Below are positions 54,442 through 64,000 of a stretch of 64,000 nt of DNA, piece by piece (the stretch's first letter is position 1; every line of letters starts with the position of its first letter). Under the pieces are notes generated by a model. It had not been told where the DNA came from. It saw only the letters and a program-made list of their open reading frames with translations, and made no database searches. The stretch is from Symsagittifera roscoffensis. Lineage: Eukaryota; Xenacoelomorpha; Acoela; Convolutidae. The stretch spans positions 13,996,517 to 14,060,516 of the forward strand of contig NC_087066.1 in assembly GCF_963678635.1 (NCBI RefSeq), read 5' to 3'. The position numbers and the translations under genes were made by a program.

Positions 54442-56007
54442 TAATTTCCAAACCAACTCCTCAATTTTTTCAACACCCCTTTTCAACCAATCCCACCAAG
54501 TAACCAACTGCCATCTATTTCTACACCCTCTTACGCTTCGCAATTCACCCCAACCTACTCTTCATTTCATTCACACCGATCATCCAATTCTCCAGATATT
54601 CCCCAAATCTCCCAGGAACTAGATAATTTTATCACCCTACAGCAACAACCAATACACCTTGACACCCCCACTATAAATCAGATTTCTTCCACAATAGAAT
54701 CATCAAACCCACCTACCCCTACACCCTCTTCAGCTTATACCGCATCATTAGCACAATCATCCACATCCACCGAATCATCAAATAGCACTAATAGAGCTTA
54801 TCGCACTTTCAAAAGAAAATTCCCAAACCATCCATTTCCAACAAAACCAGGAACAGCCCGTGAATATATTAATCACCCAAATCACATTAACACAAAAGAT
54901 TTTCTAGCAATCACCTTACCTTCATTTCCACAATATACTTTGAACACTCCTCATGACACTAACGACACACGTAGTTTTGTAGATGAACATGTTTTAACGC
55001 CTACACTTCATTGGACATCATATTATCATTTTACTAATCCCTTTTGCCTACCATTATCTAATACTCATATCAATATAGAAAGAAATCAAGATATGCTATA
55101 CCGACTCACCACACCACTAACACATCGACAATTTACTTACATAGGATATAAAAAGTCATTAAAAACATTCACTGCACCCCGAGCTAACGAATACACGCTA
55201 GAATATTACGATCATAACATCATCCGAACTAACCAAGACCAATTTTTAGATGATGATCGTTTCGCTAATCCACAAATCACAGAAATGTTTTTCATCAAAA
55301 CACCATATGTATTTACACTCAATATATTTGATCGCAAATTCGACCACGTCATTTCTGAAGCACTAACCGACATGCAAGCTTACGAAAATTTTAAAGAAAA
55401 ATTTCAATTATTTTCACTAACCTTCAACTTCCTTGCACCACATGAACGCGATTTGCACTGCTCACACGACATTATATTACGCACTAAACAAACCCACACA
55501 TATACATTTTATCGTTTCATACAAAATCATTTTGATCTACACACTCCATCAAGACAACCACACCACAGATTTCAGTTTATTAACTCTAAATACACTTCAC
55601 CATTTTTTCTAAATTTCATATATTGCATCAAAGATACTAACCTTCACGGTATCCTCCGCAATTATGATCCCATAACCCAAATGTATATTTTTTGTCCCAT
55701 CACGAAGACCCTTAACGCAGAAGAATCCAGACCCTTCCTTATCCCACATGAATTTATTCAACCTATAGAAATCCCAATATTAGAATTCATCCACAACACT
55801 AAATACAATCACAAATTATATAACCTCATTCAAAACACACCTTATGAGTTTGCAGTAGGCACTGAAGAACTAAAAACTATTAAAGCGCTTCAATTGCTTT
55901 ATCCACTGCTTCAAACTAAAAACATCATTCGCATACTAGCAAAATTACTAACAAATTACGACATAATACACGACATCTTCCCCCACGGTTTTTTCCCCGA
56001 CGACTAA
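54442..56007 (+). CDS. Unknown 3' ORF of element B
   Basis: The frame is open for 521 codons from 54442. The first internal Met, at 54940, gives 355 residues. The upstream ~160 codons are Ser/Pro/Thr/Gln-rich. The rest is rich in His, Tyr, Phe, Asn and Thr with no recognised domain and looks globular. It ends FFPDD and is followed at once by a consensus donor ACAG|GTAAGT at 56007-56016. Position after env suggests an accessory gene made from a spliced message. I recognise no relative. Confidence 0.6.
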
Positions 56008-57617
56008 CAGGTAAGTATGATTTATACATATTCTTCACTAATAAATTTAAATTAAAAACTAACCATTCTTTATTCATGTCTCATTTAGATTTTTAATCTT
56101 CATCCCACGATCATCTGCAAAAAAAACAGAAAATAAAAATAAAAAATAGAAAACTTGTTAAAATTCTTCTCAACTCTATTAATATTTTGCACTAAATAAA
56201 TATAATAAAATTCATACCAATGTAGTAAATTAATTTATAAATTGTTTCCCCAAAAGCAGTAAATAGAGTAATGATGAAAATTTGTAACTTAAATTTTCCC
56301 AAAAACTAGCAGTAAAATTAAAATTCTATGTAGTAAATTGATAAGACGAAAATGCAGTACTAACCTTTTGATATTTTCATTCATTCGCACAAGAATTCTA
56401 TCCAAACTCGCACAGCTCGCCCACGAAGAATTGTTTAAATAATGAATTTCAGTTTCAAGTTTTCACACTCAACAACTCTAACACACGATAACAAGTTTCA
56501 CACTTTCCTTTAACCCGGTTGGAAAGGAATTATATACTAAACAAAACTAACCAACGCAGCTTACTATACACCACAAAACATAGAATAACAGCATGACTAA
56601 AAAAAGAAAACCAACGGTACCCAAACCGGATTAACCCAGTTTAAAACTGGATAATTTATTCTTTTGAAGACTATTATGAAGTCTAAGAAAGAAATAATAA
56701 AACACAAAAAAAGTCGAAAGACAAACCCATACAAAAAAATTTTGATTTTTGAAAAAAGGACACAACCAACGAAACATAAGAAAAACCACCACAAACCCGA
56801 CATAAAACGTTATCACATAACAGGATCTCTCACAGAAACCGCACGAAATCATACTCCCACTCCTGGCCTAACCCACCAGAGAGGACGTCCTGAGCATGCT
56901 CTATAGCCGGCCTAACCCACCGCGCTACATCCACGCTTTGTGACCACACTTCTATTTTTAATAAGAGGTACTCAAGTGTGAGTAACTCTTCAAAATAACC
57001 GAACTAAAACAAATGCTTTTGTGAAAACAACTAACCAAAATCATAATTAAAACACTGAACTAATAAACATTTTATAAAAATGTAAATTATACCTTGCAGT
57101 ATATAGATCAGCATACAACAACAAAGACGAACATCCAAAGACAAAATGACCCCACTACACTCGAAAAAGAATGGCCAACCACAACCAATATGCCGTCCAC
57201 AATCACAACTTAAAGGATTTAGAGTACGACTTGACTTCGCAGAAAAGGACTTCATTGAAGTAGACCAATGACCACCTCGATGTTCAAGTATACGTACAGA
57301 TCCGAGTAACAAGGCATCCCCTCCACGCACAATCTCCACGCCATTCCCAGACGAGGTCGAACACAAAAGAAGTTCTCTACATGAAACAGAAAAACCCGTC
57401 ATAGCAAACCATTCTGAAATCAGATTAATTTCGTTGGGAAACACAGTCGTTGTCACAAGAAGACACAACGATTGATATCCATCATTCCAGCGTCCTGGAA
57501 CTTCTCTAACAAAAAAAACCGGATAAAAATATGATGTTCGCCAAATACCAACGTCCATCATCCATCCTTTGAATTGCAGAAAGACAATTCTAAAAAACTC
57601 TGTAAAACGCGGATGGG
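56008..57617. other. 3' non-coding region of element B
   Basis: AT-rich up to about 56500, then more GC-rich. A 13-bp direct repeat GGCCTAACCCACC occurs near 56866 and 56912 in a region that, on the minus strand, resembles a tRNA A box. An antisense ORF lies at 57031-57561. The stretch ends at the 3' LTR. Confidence 0.55.
57031..57561 (-). CDS. Antisense ORF of unknown origin in element B
   Basis: The ORF encodes 176 residues on the strand opposite to all other element genes, in a patch of higher GC content. It is Cys-rich, and a donor-like CAAG|GTATAA occurs near 57090, after about 150 codons. It may be a captured host exon or chance. No family is recognised. Confidence 0.3.
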   Translation of the reverse strand: MMDVGIWRTSYFYPVFFVREVPGRWNDGYQSLCLLVTTTVFPNEINLISEWFAMTGFSVSCRELLLCSTSSGNGVEIVRGGDALLLGSVRILEHRGGHWSTSMKSFSAKSSRTLNPLSCDCGRHIGCGWPFFFECSGVILSLDVRLCCCMLIYILQGIIYIFIKCLLVQCFNYDFG

Positions 57618-58027
57618 TGGAACCTGATCTAAACTACATATTATGATTGGATAAATTAGATATTTTACCACTGTAAAGTATTTAATATTAACCAATCATG
57701 ATCCATCTAACTAACAACCCACTTATTTGTAAGTGCTGAAATTACTTGTAATTTCAGCACCAGAGAGATTTGAATTTAACGTAGAAATTAGTTGCCTCTC
57801 CAAGAGAACTTCAGCAGCCGCAATAAACCAGTATACCCTAGATCTATTGAGCCTAGCAGAGACTAGTTAAACAACCTGAGACAAGATAGTATAAGAGTAA
57901 GATTAGGATCGGTATTAGACTAAGAAGTTGCACGAAACTATCCGGCCGAAAATAAGATAGCGTGACGAGCAGACCGTGTACCCTATCCGAAATTACTCTA
58001 TGAGTTAACCACATCGGTCCTAACTCA
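57618..58027 (+). repeat. 3' LTR of element B
   Basis: It matches the 5' LTR over its whole length, including the hairpin at 57733-57760 and the AATAAA motif. It begins TGGAACC after a short GGATGGG purine-rich stretch and ends TAACTCA, followed by the target duplication ATTT. Confidence 0.93.
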
Positions 58028-58356
58028 ATTTTACTAAATCAGGTGCTGAATTTTCAGGCAGCTTTGTCTAAGAATTGATCAACATTTTCAGTTCTTTTTT
58101 ATGTGAAGGGAAGTTTATAGGAGGTCTGGTTTAGACCTTTAGCTTTCCAGCAACAAACTTTAAGTGCAGAGGTTCAAAATGATTCTGTTACTTAAGGGGA
58201 TTTTTTTTTCACTCAGAACAGCTGGCACTGTCTAATTAAATGGTCAAACGACTCTTTGAAAACAGCGGTTTTTTTCGTCCGTCTATATTCTATTAATCAA
58301 TTTCAACCATTCTGTGTCAAAATTTCAACGCCGAATTTCTTGTAAGATGTAGAATA
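58028..58356. other. Flank between element B and the tandem duplication
   Basis: Host sequence starting with the target duplication ATTT. No coding sequence or repeat was seen. Confidence 0.6.
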
Positions 58357-58373
58357 TGAAATTCTAGGCTTAC

Positions 58374-59180
58374 CTAAGAAGCTCTTGGCCTCATCCCCGT
58401 AATTAATGCTGAATGTCCCTCCCCTTTTTGAGGCCCCTCTGTCTGGACGCGGTAGTACAGGTAGATTGCCTCAGCGCCACCCCGACCGCGTTTGTGCCCC
58501 GCGACGTAATTCCACCGGGGGCCTTCTTCTTTGTCCCGATATTCGTAAAAATGCACACCGAGGAATTCCGCCAGAATATGTAAATCCGACTCGAGAAATC
58601 CTCGGTCCAATAACGATAAACTCGGGTCAAAGGGTGAGTAAGGGTGCTGTTTCCGCTGTTGTCCTCTGAGAGTTTTCTGGAGCTGAATGGAAACGGCGTG
58701 TTTTCCGGTGAGCAGATAATGTAAACAGTCCAGAAAACAACTCGATTTAGGGCGGGCACACTCGACTTCAATTGGCTCGTGCGTAGCGGGAATTATTGTT
58801 CCGCAGTCTTCAGTGTGGACGGGGGCTTTACCCATGGTCCGCCGCTTCGAGCATTCGTCGCAATTTGCACACACAAAGAGGGCAGCTTCCCGTAAGTTAT
58901 CGGTGTGATACTTGCGATTAGCGGAACGTTCCAGTTCCAGATAACCCCTTTGATGATGTAAGTCGTCCTGATGAATATTGCGTAGGTCAGGAATAATCGT
59001 ACTTACATTTAAAACAATTTTTCCGTTCCGGTACAAGTTTTGCATTTTAAAGGAAAAGAGGGAAGCTTTACAATGAAACGTTGCCTTCTCTACCTTACTT
59101 AAACAAGGAGGGATAACATCCCTACCCTCGGGTATATCCTTGTGGTATTCGATGATAGATTTGTAAGTTTCGTACTGCAT
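58374..59180 (-). CDS. Possible OTU-like cysteine protease, copy 1
   Basis: The ORF encodes 268 residues. A Cys-rich stretch (CANCDEC at 104-110, C126) may bind zinc. The C-terminal half has SSCFLDCLHYLL with candidate nucleophile C148, ESDLHILAEFLGVHFYEY at 197-214, IYLYY near 239, and GHSAL with H256. This arrangement of Cys, a helix-strand block and a late His resembles OTU-type deubiquitinases, but the classical DGNC start is absent, so the call is tentative. Relative to copy 2 it lacks 26 and 6 residues, both in frame. A GTAAGT donor-like site lies inside the ORF near 59006. The spacer upstream has no obvious promoter. Confidence 0.6.
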   Translation of the reverse strand: MQYETYKSIIEYHKDIPEGRDVIPPCLSKVEKATFHCKASLFSFKMQNLYRNGKIVLNVSTIIPDLRNIHQDDLHHQRGYLELERSANRKYHTDNLREAALFVCANCDECSKRRTMGKAPVHTEDCGTIIPATHEPIEVECARPKSSCFLDCLHYLLTGKHAVSIQLQKTLRGQQRKQHPYSPFDPSLSLLDRGFLESDLHILAEFLGVHFYEYRDKEEGPRWNYVAGHKRGRGGAEAIYLYYRVQTEGPQKGEGHSALITGMRPRAS

Positions 59181-61496
59181 AACTGAAGGCTATCGATTTA
59201 CGTGGTATTATGTGAGAGCTAATGAATGCTACGTAGCTTGGTATTGACAAGTCGATACGATAAGTAGTGAAGTAAACAAATAGTCATACCCAAAATAAGT
59301 TTGAATCTTCGAAGATATAGTCCCTCCTATGGTGGAAAACGCAGGGGGGGTTAAGATCTGCAACCCCCCCCCCCCCAAATCGGAACTAAGAAAGCTAATG
59401 TTATGAAATTCAGAGGAGCGATGCTAGAGATGATTTGGCCCGGGCATACAAAAAATGGGACCCCTCAGACCCTTGGGGCCAAGTGATAACGGTCCCCGGA
59501 AGTGTAAATGGCCCTATCAGAACTCGGAAACTAGCGGCGGTGTTGGGCTCAAATTTTAGTATATTGTTGGCCTAGTTAAGGGGAGCGCAAGTTTGAAAAC
59601 CCAGACCCCTCAGATTCCCACTTCCGGTTTTATGCCCTAAGTAATCAAACCCACCCCTAACTTCCGGAAGTCGTTTCTCGGCCTCCAATGATTGCAGGGA
59701 GCTGAATCTTGGAGGGATGATAGGTAATGGCAAGATACATCTTGTATTATAATTTGAACCAATTCGGGCGGCTGGGCCGGAAGCTATTAGCACTTGGAAA
59801 AACAAACCCTTAGATCGGAAATAGGCAATTTACGCAAAACAATGAGCGAGGGCATATCGATTCTATGACGGCATCAGATACTACAACTCATCCCCGAAAA
59901 AAGACCCCTTGTGATTGAAACCCCTCGGGTGACTCCTTCGGGTGTTAAATGCTTTTCCCCGGGAATAGTGATAATGGACCTTAGAAATGGGATAACTTGG
60001 GAAGTATTAACGGGATATGATGAAACGTGGTAGTTAGGGCCTCCATGGGATTCTGAACCCAAATATGGAAGTTTGACCCCGGTTGACCCCTGAGTGACCT
60101 TAAGTTGACCTTTGGGCGTTTTGGCCCAAACTTGCATGGAGAGCCCCAATATTAACACCGGAAAGTGGCGTATTTCCCAGCCCAACCCCTGGAAATGGGT
60201 CACTCTGCTAAAAATTGGGGGAAAACTTATATATTGGGAACTAGGGCAGAATCTTTTAGATATATAGCTTTTACATTGCAACCTCGGAGTAGAGGGTTTA
60301 ATTTAAAGTGGATTTGGTAAACAATGGGTTCAGTTTAACTTGGCGAGTGATCTATTAATAGCAATTCAACTAAACTAAAAGAAAAGAGTCCCAGAGGAAA
60401 TTGATATTAATAGGACCGTAGCATGAGAGTTAAGTTTCCTAAATAGTATGAACGGAAGGGGAATTTACTTGGCTTCCCGGAGGTGACTTTGTGGTTTAGT
60501 TTGACCCCTAATAGACGAACTACGTTCCCCTAATAGCTAGAACGTCGGGATTGGAATAGAGTACAGATTGAAATTTTAGATGCTTGAAATGAATTAGCTA
60601 CCCATGAAAAGGGTCACGCCCTATCCTGGGGAGTTCGGAACGTTAACTGGATAATTAAAAAAAAGACCTTGAGAGGAATACTGAGTAAACATAGCTTGGC
60701 TTGGAGGTTGAGTTAGTTGAACTCGAGAGCTGAAGTTCACAGAGTTCAGGAATTGGTTGATTAGAATCGTATGACCTTTGTTTGCTTGGTCAAAGTGTGA
60801 CAGCTACCGCATACCGGGTATCTAACAAGTGTGAAAAGATTGATAAAAGAAACCAAAGTTGGCACGTGGTAGAGTTGACAGGAGGAGGGATATAGCCTAA
60901 AAGCATGTGCGGTCGGAAGATTTAGGCGGATGTCAGGACTGATAGAGAATGGCGTGACCTAACTAAAACTAAGTGCTAAGAAATATATAAGGAATTGGGG
61001 GGTACCGGAGAGCCTGTAAGAACCAGAAGAATTATTGCGAGTGAATCGAATAGTTGGTTCTCGGAGTAGGAGACCAGTAAAAATTAGTTCTCATCAGAGA
61101 TTCTCTAGAGAGAGAGAGAATAGTTAGTATTGCCTAGTTAGTTGGAAATTAATTGCAATTAGGCAATTTGACCGATAAATTGCAGACCCTTCCCTTTGAC
61201 TTGAATTTAGATTATATCCTGGCCACTCAGAGCCTTCTGTAATGGGACATATAATAATCTAAAATAATTTATCATTGGAAACCCTTGTGATTGTATCGAG
61301 TAGAAGGGACAAGAGAGCCGAAGAGCAATGCACAGAGGGGCAAGCAACTAATACAATACAGAATTGTTGCCTCCAAAATAACCCTTTCGGGATTGTAGAA
61401 AGTTGTGAATCTCGGTCGCCCCGCTGAATTCACTGCCAAAGGGACAGCTTTGCAAAGCGAAGATCCCCTAATTCTACAAAAGAAACGGCAAAAATA
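59181..61496. other. Spacer of tandem unit 1
   Basis: 2.3 kb between the two gene copies. It holds a C13 run near 59367, a row of TGACC-type motifs at about 60076-60112 and a minus-strand ORF (59874-60281) of low coding quality. The sequence is conserved in unit 2, as expected from recent duplication. No RNA gene was recognised. Confidence 0.5.
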
Positions 61497-61513
61497 CGAA
61501 ATTCTAGGCTTAC

Positions 61514-62281
61514 CTAAGAAGCTCTTGGCCTCATCCCCGTAATTAATGCTGAATGTCCCTCCCCTTTTTGAGGCCCCTCTGTCTGGACGCGGTAGTACAG
61601 GTAGATTGCCTCAGCGCCACCCCGACCGCGTTTGTGCCCCGCGACGTAATTCCACCGGGGGCTTTCTTCTTTGTCCCGATATTCGTAAAAATGCACACCG
61701 AGGAATTCCGCCAGAATATGTAAATCCGACTCGAGAACTCCTCGGTCCAATAACGATAAACTCGGGTCAAAGGGTGAGTAATAAAACGATTGGAATAGCG
61801 ATTGCAGTTTCCACTGTTGTTCTCTGAAAGTTTTCTGGAGCTGAATGGAAACGGCGTGTTTTCCAGTGAGCAGATAATGTAAACAGTCCAGAAAACAACT
61901 CGATTTAGGGCGGGCACGCTCGACTTCAATTGGCTCGTGCGTAGCGGGAATTATTGTTCCGCAGTCTTCATTGTGGACGGGGGCTTTACCCATGGTCAAA
62001 ACCAACCGCTCGCATAACTGGCGGCGGATTCTCAAGCTAAGGTGCTTCAAAGGACCGTCACTTAATAAAATCGCCCGCCGCTTCGAGCATTCCTCGCAAT
62101 TTGCACACAAAAAGAAGGCAGCTTCCCGTAAATTATCGGTGTGATACTTGCGATTAGTGGAACGTTCCAGTTCCAGATAACCCCTCTGATGATGTAAGTC
62201 GTCCTGATGAATATTGCATAGGACAGGAATAATCGTACTTACATTTAAAACAATTTTTCCGATAAGTAGTGAAGTAAACAA
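61514..62281 (-). CDS. Possible OTU-like cysteine protease, copy 2 (5'-truncated)
   Basis: The ORF encodes 255 residues. From residue ~8 it matches copy 1, including the Cys-rich stretch, the candidate Cys in SCFLDC and the late GHSAL. It keeps a 26-residue segment (AILLSDGPLKHL onwards) and a 6-residue segment that copy 1 lacks. Its first ~50 residues are lost in a ~230-bp deletion that fused IGKIVLNV to upstream spacer, so the new start MFTSLL is not the ancestral one. It may be a pseudogene despite its open frame. Confidence 0.55.
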   Translation of the reverse strand: MFTSLLIGKIVLNVSTIIPVLCNIHQDDLHHQRGYLELERSTNRKYHTDNLREAAFFLCANCEECSKRRAILLSDGPLKHLSLRIRRQLCERLVLTMGKAPVHNEDCGTIIPATHEPIEVERARPKSSCFLDCLHYLLTGKHAVSIQLQKTFREQQWKLQSLFQSFYYSPFDPSLSLLDRGVLESDLHILAEFLGVHFYEYRDKEESPRWNYVAGHKRGRGGAEAIYLYYRVQTEGPQKGEGHSALITGMRPRAS

Positions 62282-64000
62282 ATAGTAATACCCAAAATAA
62301 GTTTAAATTTTCGAAGATATAGTCCCTCCTATGGTGGAAATTGCAGGGGGAGTGAAATCTGCAAGCCCCCCCCCTCCAAATCGGAACTAAGAAAGCTAAT
62401 GTTATGAAATTCAGAGGAGCGATGCTAGAGATGATTTGGCCCGGGCATACAAAAAATGGGACCCCTCAGACTCTTGGGGCTAAGTGATAACGGTACCCGG
62501 AAGTGTAAATGGCCCTATCAGAACTCGGAAACTAGCGGCGGTGTTGGGCTCAAATTTTAGTATATTGTTGGCCTAGTTAAGGGGAGCGCAAGTTTGAAAA
62601 CCCAGACCCCTCAGATTCCCACTTCCGGTTTTATGCCCTAAGTAATCAAACCCACCCCTAACTTCCAGAAGTCGTTTCTCGGCCTCCAATGATCGCAGGG
62701 AGCTGAATCTTGGAGGGATGATAGGTAGTGGCAAGATACATCTTGTATTATAATTTACATCTTGTATTATAATTTACAAGGGCCGGAAGCTATTAGCACT
62801 TGGAAAAACAAACCCTTAGATCGGAAATAGGCAATTTACGCAAAATAATGAGCGAGGACATATCGATTCTATGACGGCATCAGATACTACAACTCATCCC
62901 CGAAAAAAGACCCCTTGTGATTGAAACCCCTCCGGTGACTCCTTCGGGTGTTAAAAGCTTTTCCCCGGGAATAGTGATAATGGACCTTAGAAATGGGATA
63001 ACTTGGGAAGTATTAACGGGATATGATGAAACGTGGTAGTTAGGGCCCCCATGGGATTCTGAACCCAAATATGGAAGTTTGACCCCGGTTGACCCCTGAG
63101 TGACCTTAAGTTGACCTTTGGGCATTTTGTCCCCAAACTTGCATGGAGAGCCCCAATATTAACACCGGCAAGTGGCGTATTTCCCAGTCCAACCCCTGGG
63201 TCACTCTGCTAAAAAATGGGGGAAAACTCATACTTTGGGAACTAGGGCAGAAGCTGTTAGAGATATAGCTTTTACATTGCAACCTCGGAGTAGAGGGTTT
63301 ATTTTAAAGTGTACTTGGTAAACAATGGGTTCAGTTTAGCTTGGCGAGTGATCTATTAATAGCAATTCAACTAGACTAAAAGAAAAGTAGTCCCAGAGGA
63401 AATTGATATTAATAGGACCGTAGCATGAGAGTTAAGTTTCCTAAATAGTATGAACGGACGGAGAATTTACTTGGCTTCCCGGAGGTGACTTTGTGGTTTA
63501 ATTTGACCCCTAATAGATGAACTACGTTCCCCTAATAGCTAGAACGTTGGGATTGGATTAGAGTACAGATAGAATTTTTAGATGCTTGAAATGAATTAGC
63601 TACCCATGAAAAGGGTCACGCCCTATCCTGGGGAGGTCGGAACGTTAACGGGATAATTAAAATAAAGACCTTGAGAGGATTACTGAGTAAACATAGCATG
63701 GCTTGGAGGTTGAGTTGAACTCGAGAGCTGAAGTTCACAGAGTTCAGGAATTGGTTGATTAGAATCTTATGACCTTTGTTTGCTTGGTTAAATTGTGACA
63801 GCTACCGCATACCGGGTATCTAATAAGTGTGAAAAGATTGATAAAAGAAATCGAAGTTGGCACGTGGCAGAGTTGACAGGAGGAGGGATATAGCCTAAAA
63901 ACATGTGCGGTCGGAAGATTTAGGCGGATGTCAGGACTGATAGAGAATGGCGTGACTTAACTAAAACTAATTGCTAAGAAATATAAGGAATTGGAGGGTA
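62282..64000. other. Spacer of tandem unit 2 (cut by window end)
   Basis: Matches the unit 1 spacer with scattered substitutions and small indels, including a local duplication of an ACATCTTGTATTATAATTT block near 62740-62775 that unit 1 lacks. No gene was seen. Confidence 0.6.

Larger units (their letters stand above)
39181..58027 (+). mobile_element. Retroelement B: 18.85-kb Ty3/gypsy-like LTR element with envelope-like genes
   Basis: Two 410-bp LTRs flank the element, and the 4-bp sequence ATTT is duplicated at 39177-39180 and 58028-58031. The order is LTR, primer site, long leader, unknown ORF, Gag, nucleocapsid-protease, RT, RNase H-integrase, envelope-like region, unknown 3' ORF, LTR. 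The plus strand is rich in A and C and poor in G. At 18.85 kb it is well above the usual 5-10 kb of gypsy elements. By eye the LTRs differ at about six positions (~1.5%), so insertion is recent, yet pol and env carry stops and frame changes. It is either a recently dead copy, one that depends on recoding, or one affected by sequencing errors. Confidence 0.93.
58357..64000. repeat. Tandem duplication of a ~3.14-kb unit (second copy cut by window end)
   Basis: Unit 1 spans 58357-61496. Unit 2 begins at 61497 and is still matching at 64000, where it corresponds to about 61003 of unit 1. Identity by eye is in the mid-90s percent. Unit 2 lacks about 230 bp at the 5' end of its gene and carries two coding insertions relative to unit 1. 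More copies may lie outside the window. Confidence 0.93.

Noticed and set aside
58406-58669. Plus-strand ORF opposite the cysteine-protease-like gene, present in both units
   Set aside because: Its conservation follows from the recent duplication, and the minus-strand frame carries the recognisable motifs.
59874-60281. Minus-strand 135-codon ORF in the duplicated spacer
   Set aside because: The unit 2 copy is shortened, the protein has no domain, and the DNA contains short degenerate TGACC repeats.

Overview
The window looks like part of an animal (probably invertebrate) nuclear genome that is dominated by mobile elements. The evidence is one intron-split host gene of a deeply conserved animal family (a UBE2D-type ubiquitin-conjugating enzyme), long AT-rich non-coding stretches, two very large Ty3/gypsy-like LTR retrotransposons and a decayed LINE. 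No prokaryotic gene organisation is present. The species cannot be named from the sequence.

Layout. (1) 1-~16.85 kb: retroelement A, cut at its 5' end by the window. It has a Pol ORF of at least 2,020 codons (protease, RT, RNase H, integrase with a D,D35E triad, and a C-terminal domain resembling a TARG1/OARD1-type macrodomain), a 522-bp intercistronic leader with a predicted splice acceptor, and an intact second ORF of 2,959 codons in the env position. ORF2 carries a complete SGNH/GDSL hydrolase domain, a second degenerate SGNH-like domain, a coiled coil and a long unrecognised remainder. (2) 18.48-30.77 kb: the UBE2D-like gene, four coding exons that give exactly 147 residues. Its second intron is 10.8 kb and holds an antisense LINE fragment and five near-identical ~1.52-kb tandem units whose first part is LINE endonuclease sequence. 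(3) 30.8-39.2 kb: AT-rich, non-coding, with a tRNA-like relic, a degenerate ~170-bp tandem repeat, a palindromic MITE and members of a short dispersed repeat. (4) 39,181-58,027: retroelement B, an 18.85-kb LTR element flanked by the 4-bp duplication ATTT, with 410-bp LTRs that differ at about six positions. In order it holds an unknown ORF, Gag, nucleocapsid-protease, RT, RNase H-integrase, a broken envelope-like region and an unknown 3' ORF. (5) 58.36-64 kb: two tandem copies of a ~3.14-kb unit, each with a minus-strand gene for a possible OTU-like cysteine protease.

How it fits together. Element A looks coding-competent through Pol and ORF2. A splice acceptor followed by a 232-nt stretch without any ATG suggests that ORF2 is made from a spliced message, as env is in errantiviruses. 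Element B inserted recently by LTR divergence, but its pol and env carry stops and frame changes. The candidate new biology is the accessory protein content of the two elements: the macrodomain and tandem SGNH domains in A, and the extra 5' and 3' ORFs in B.
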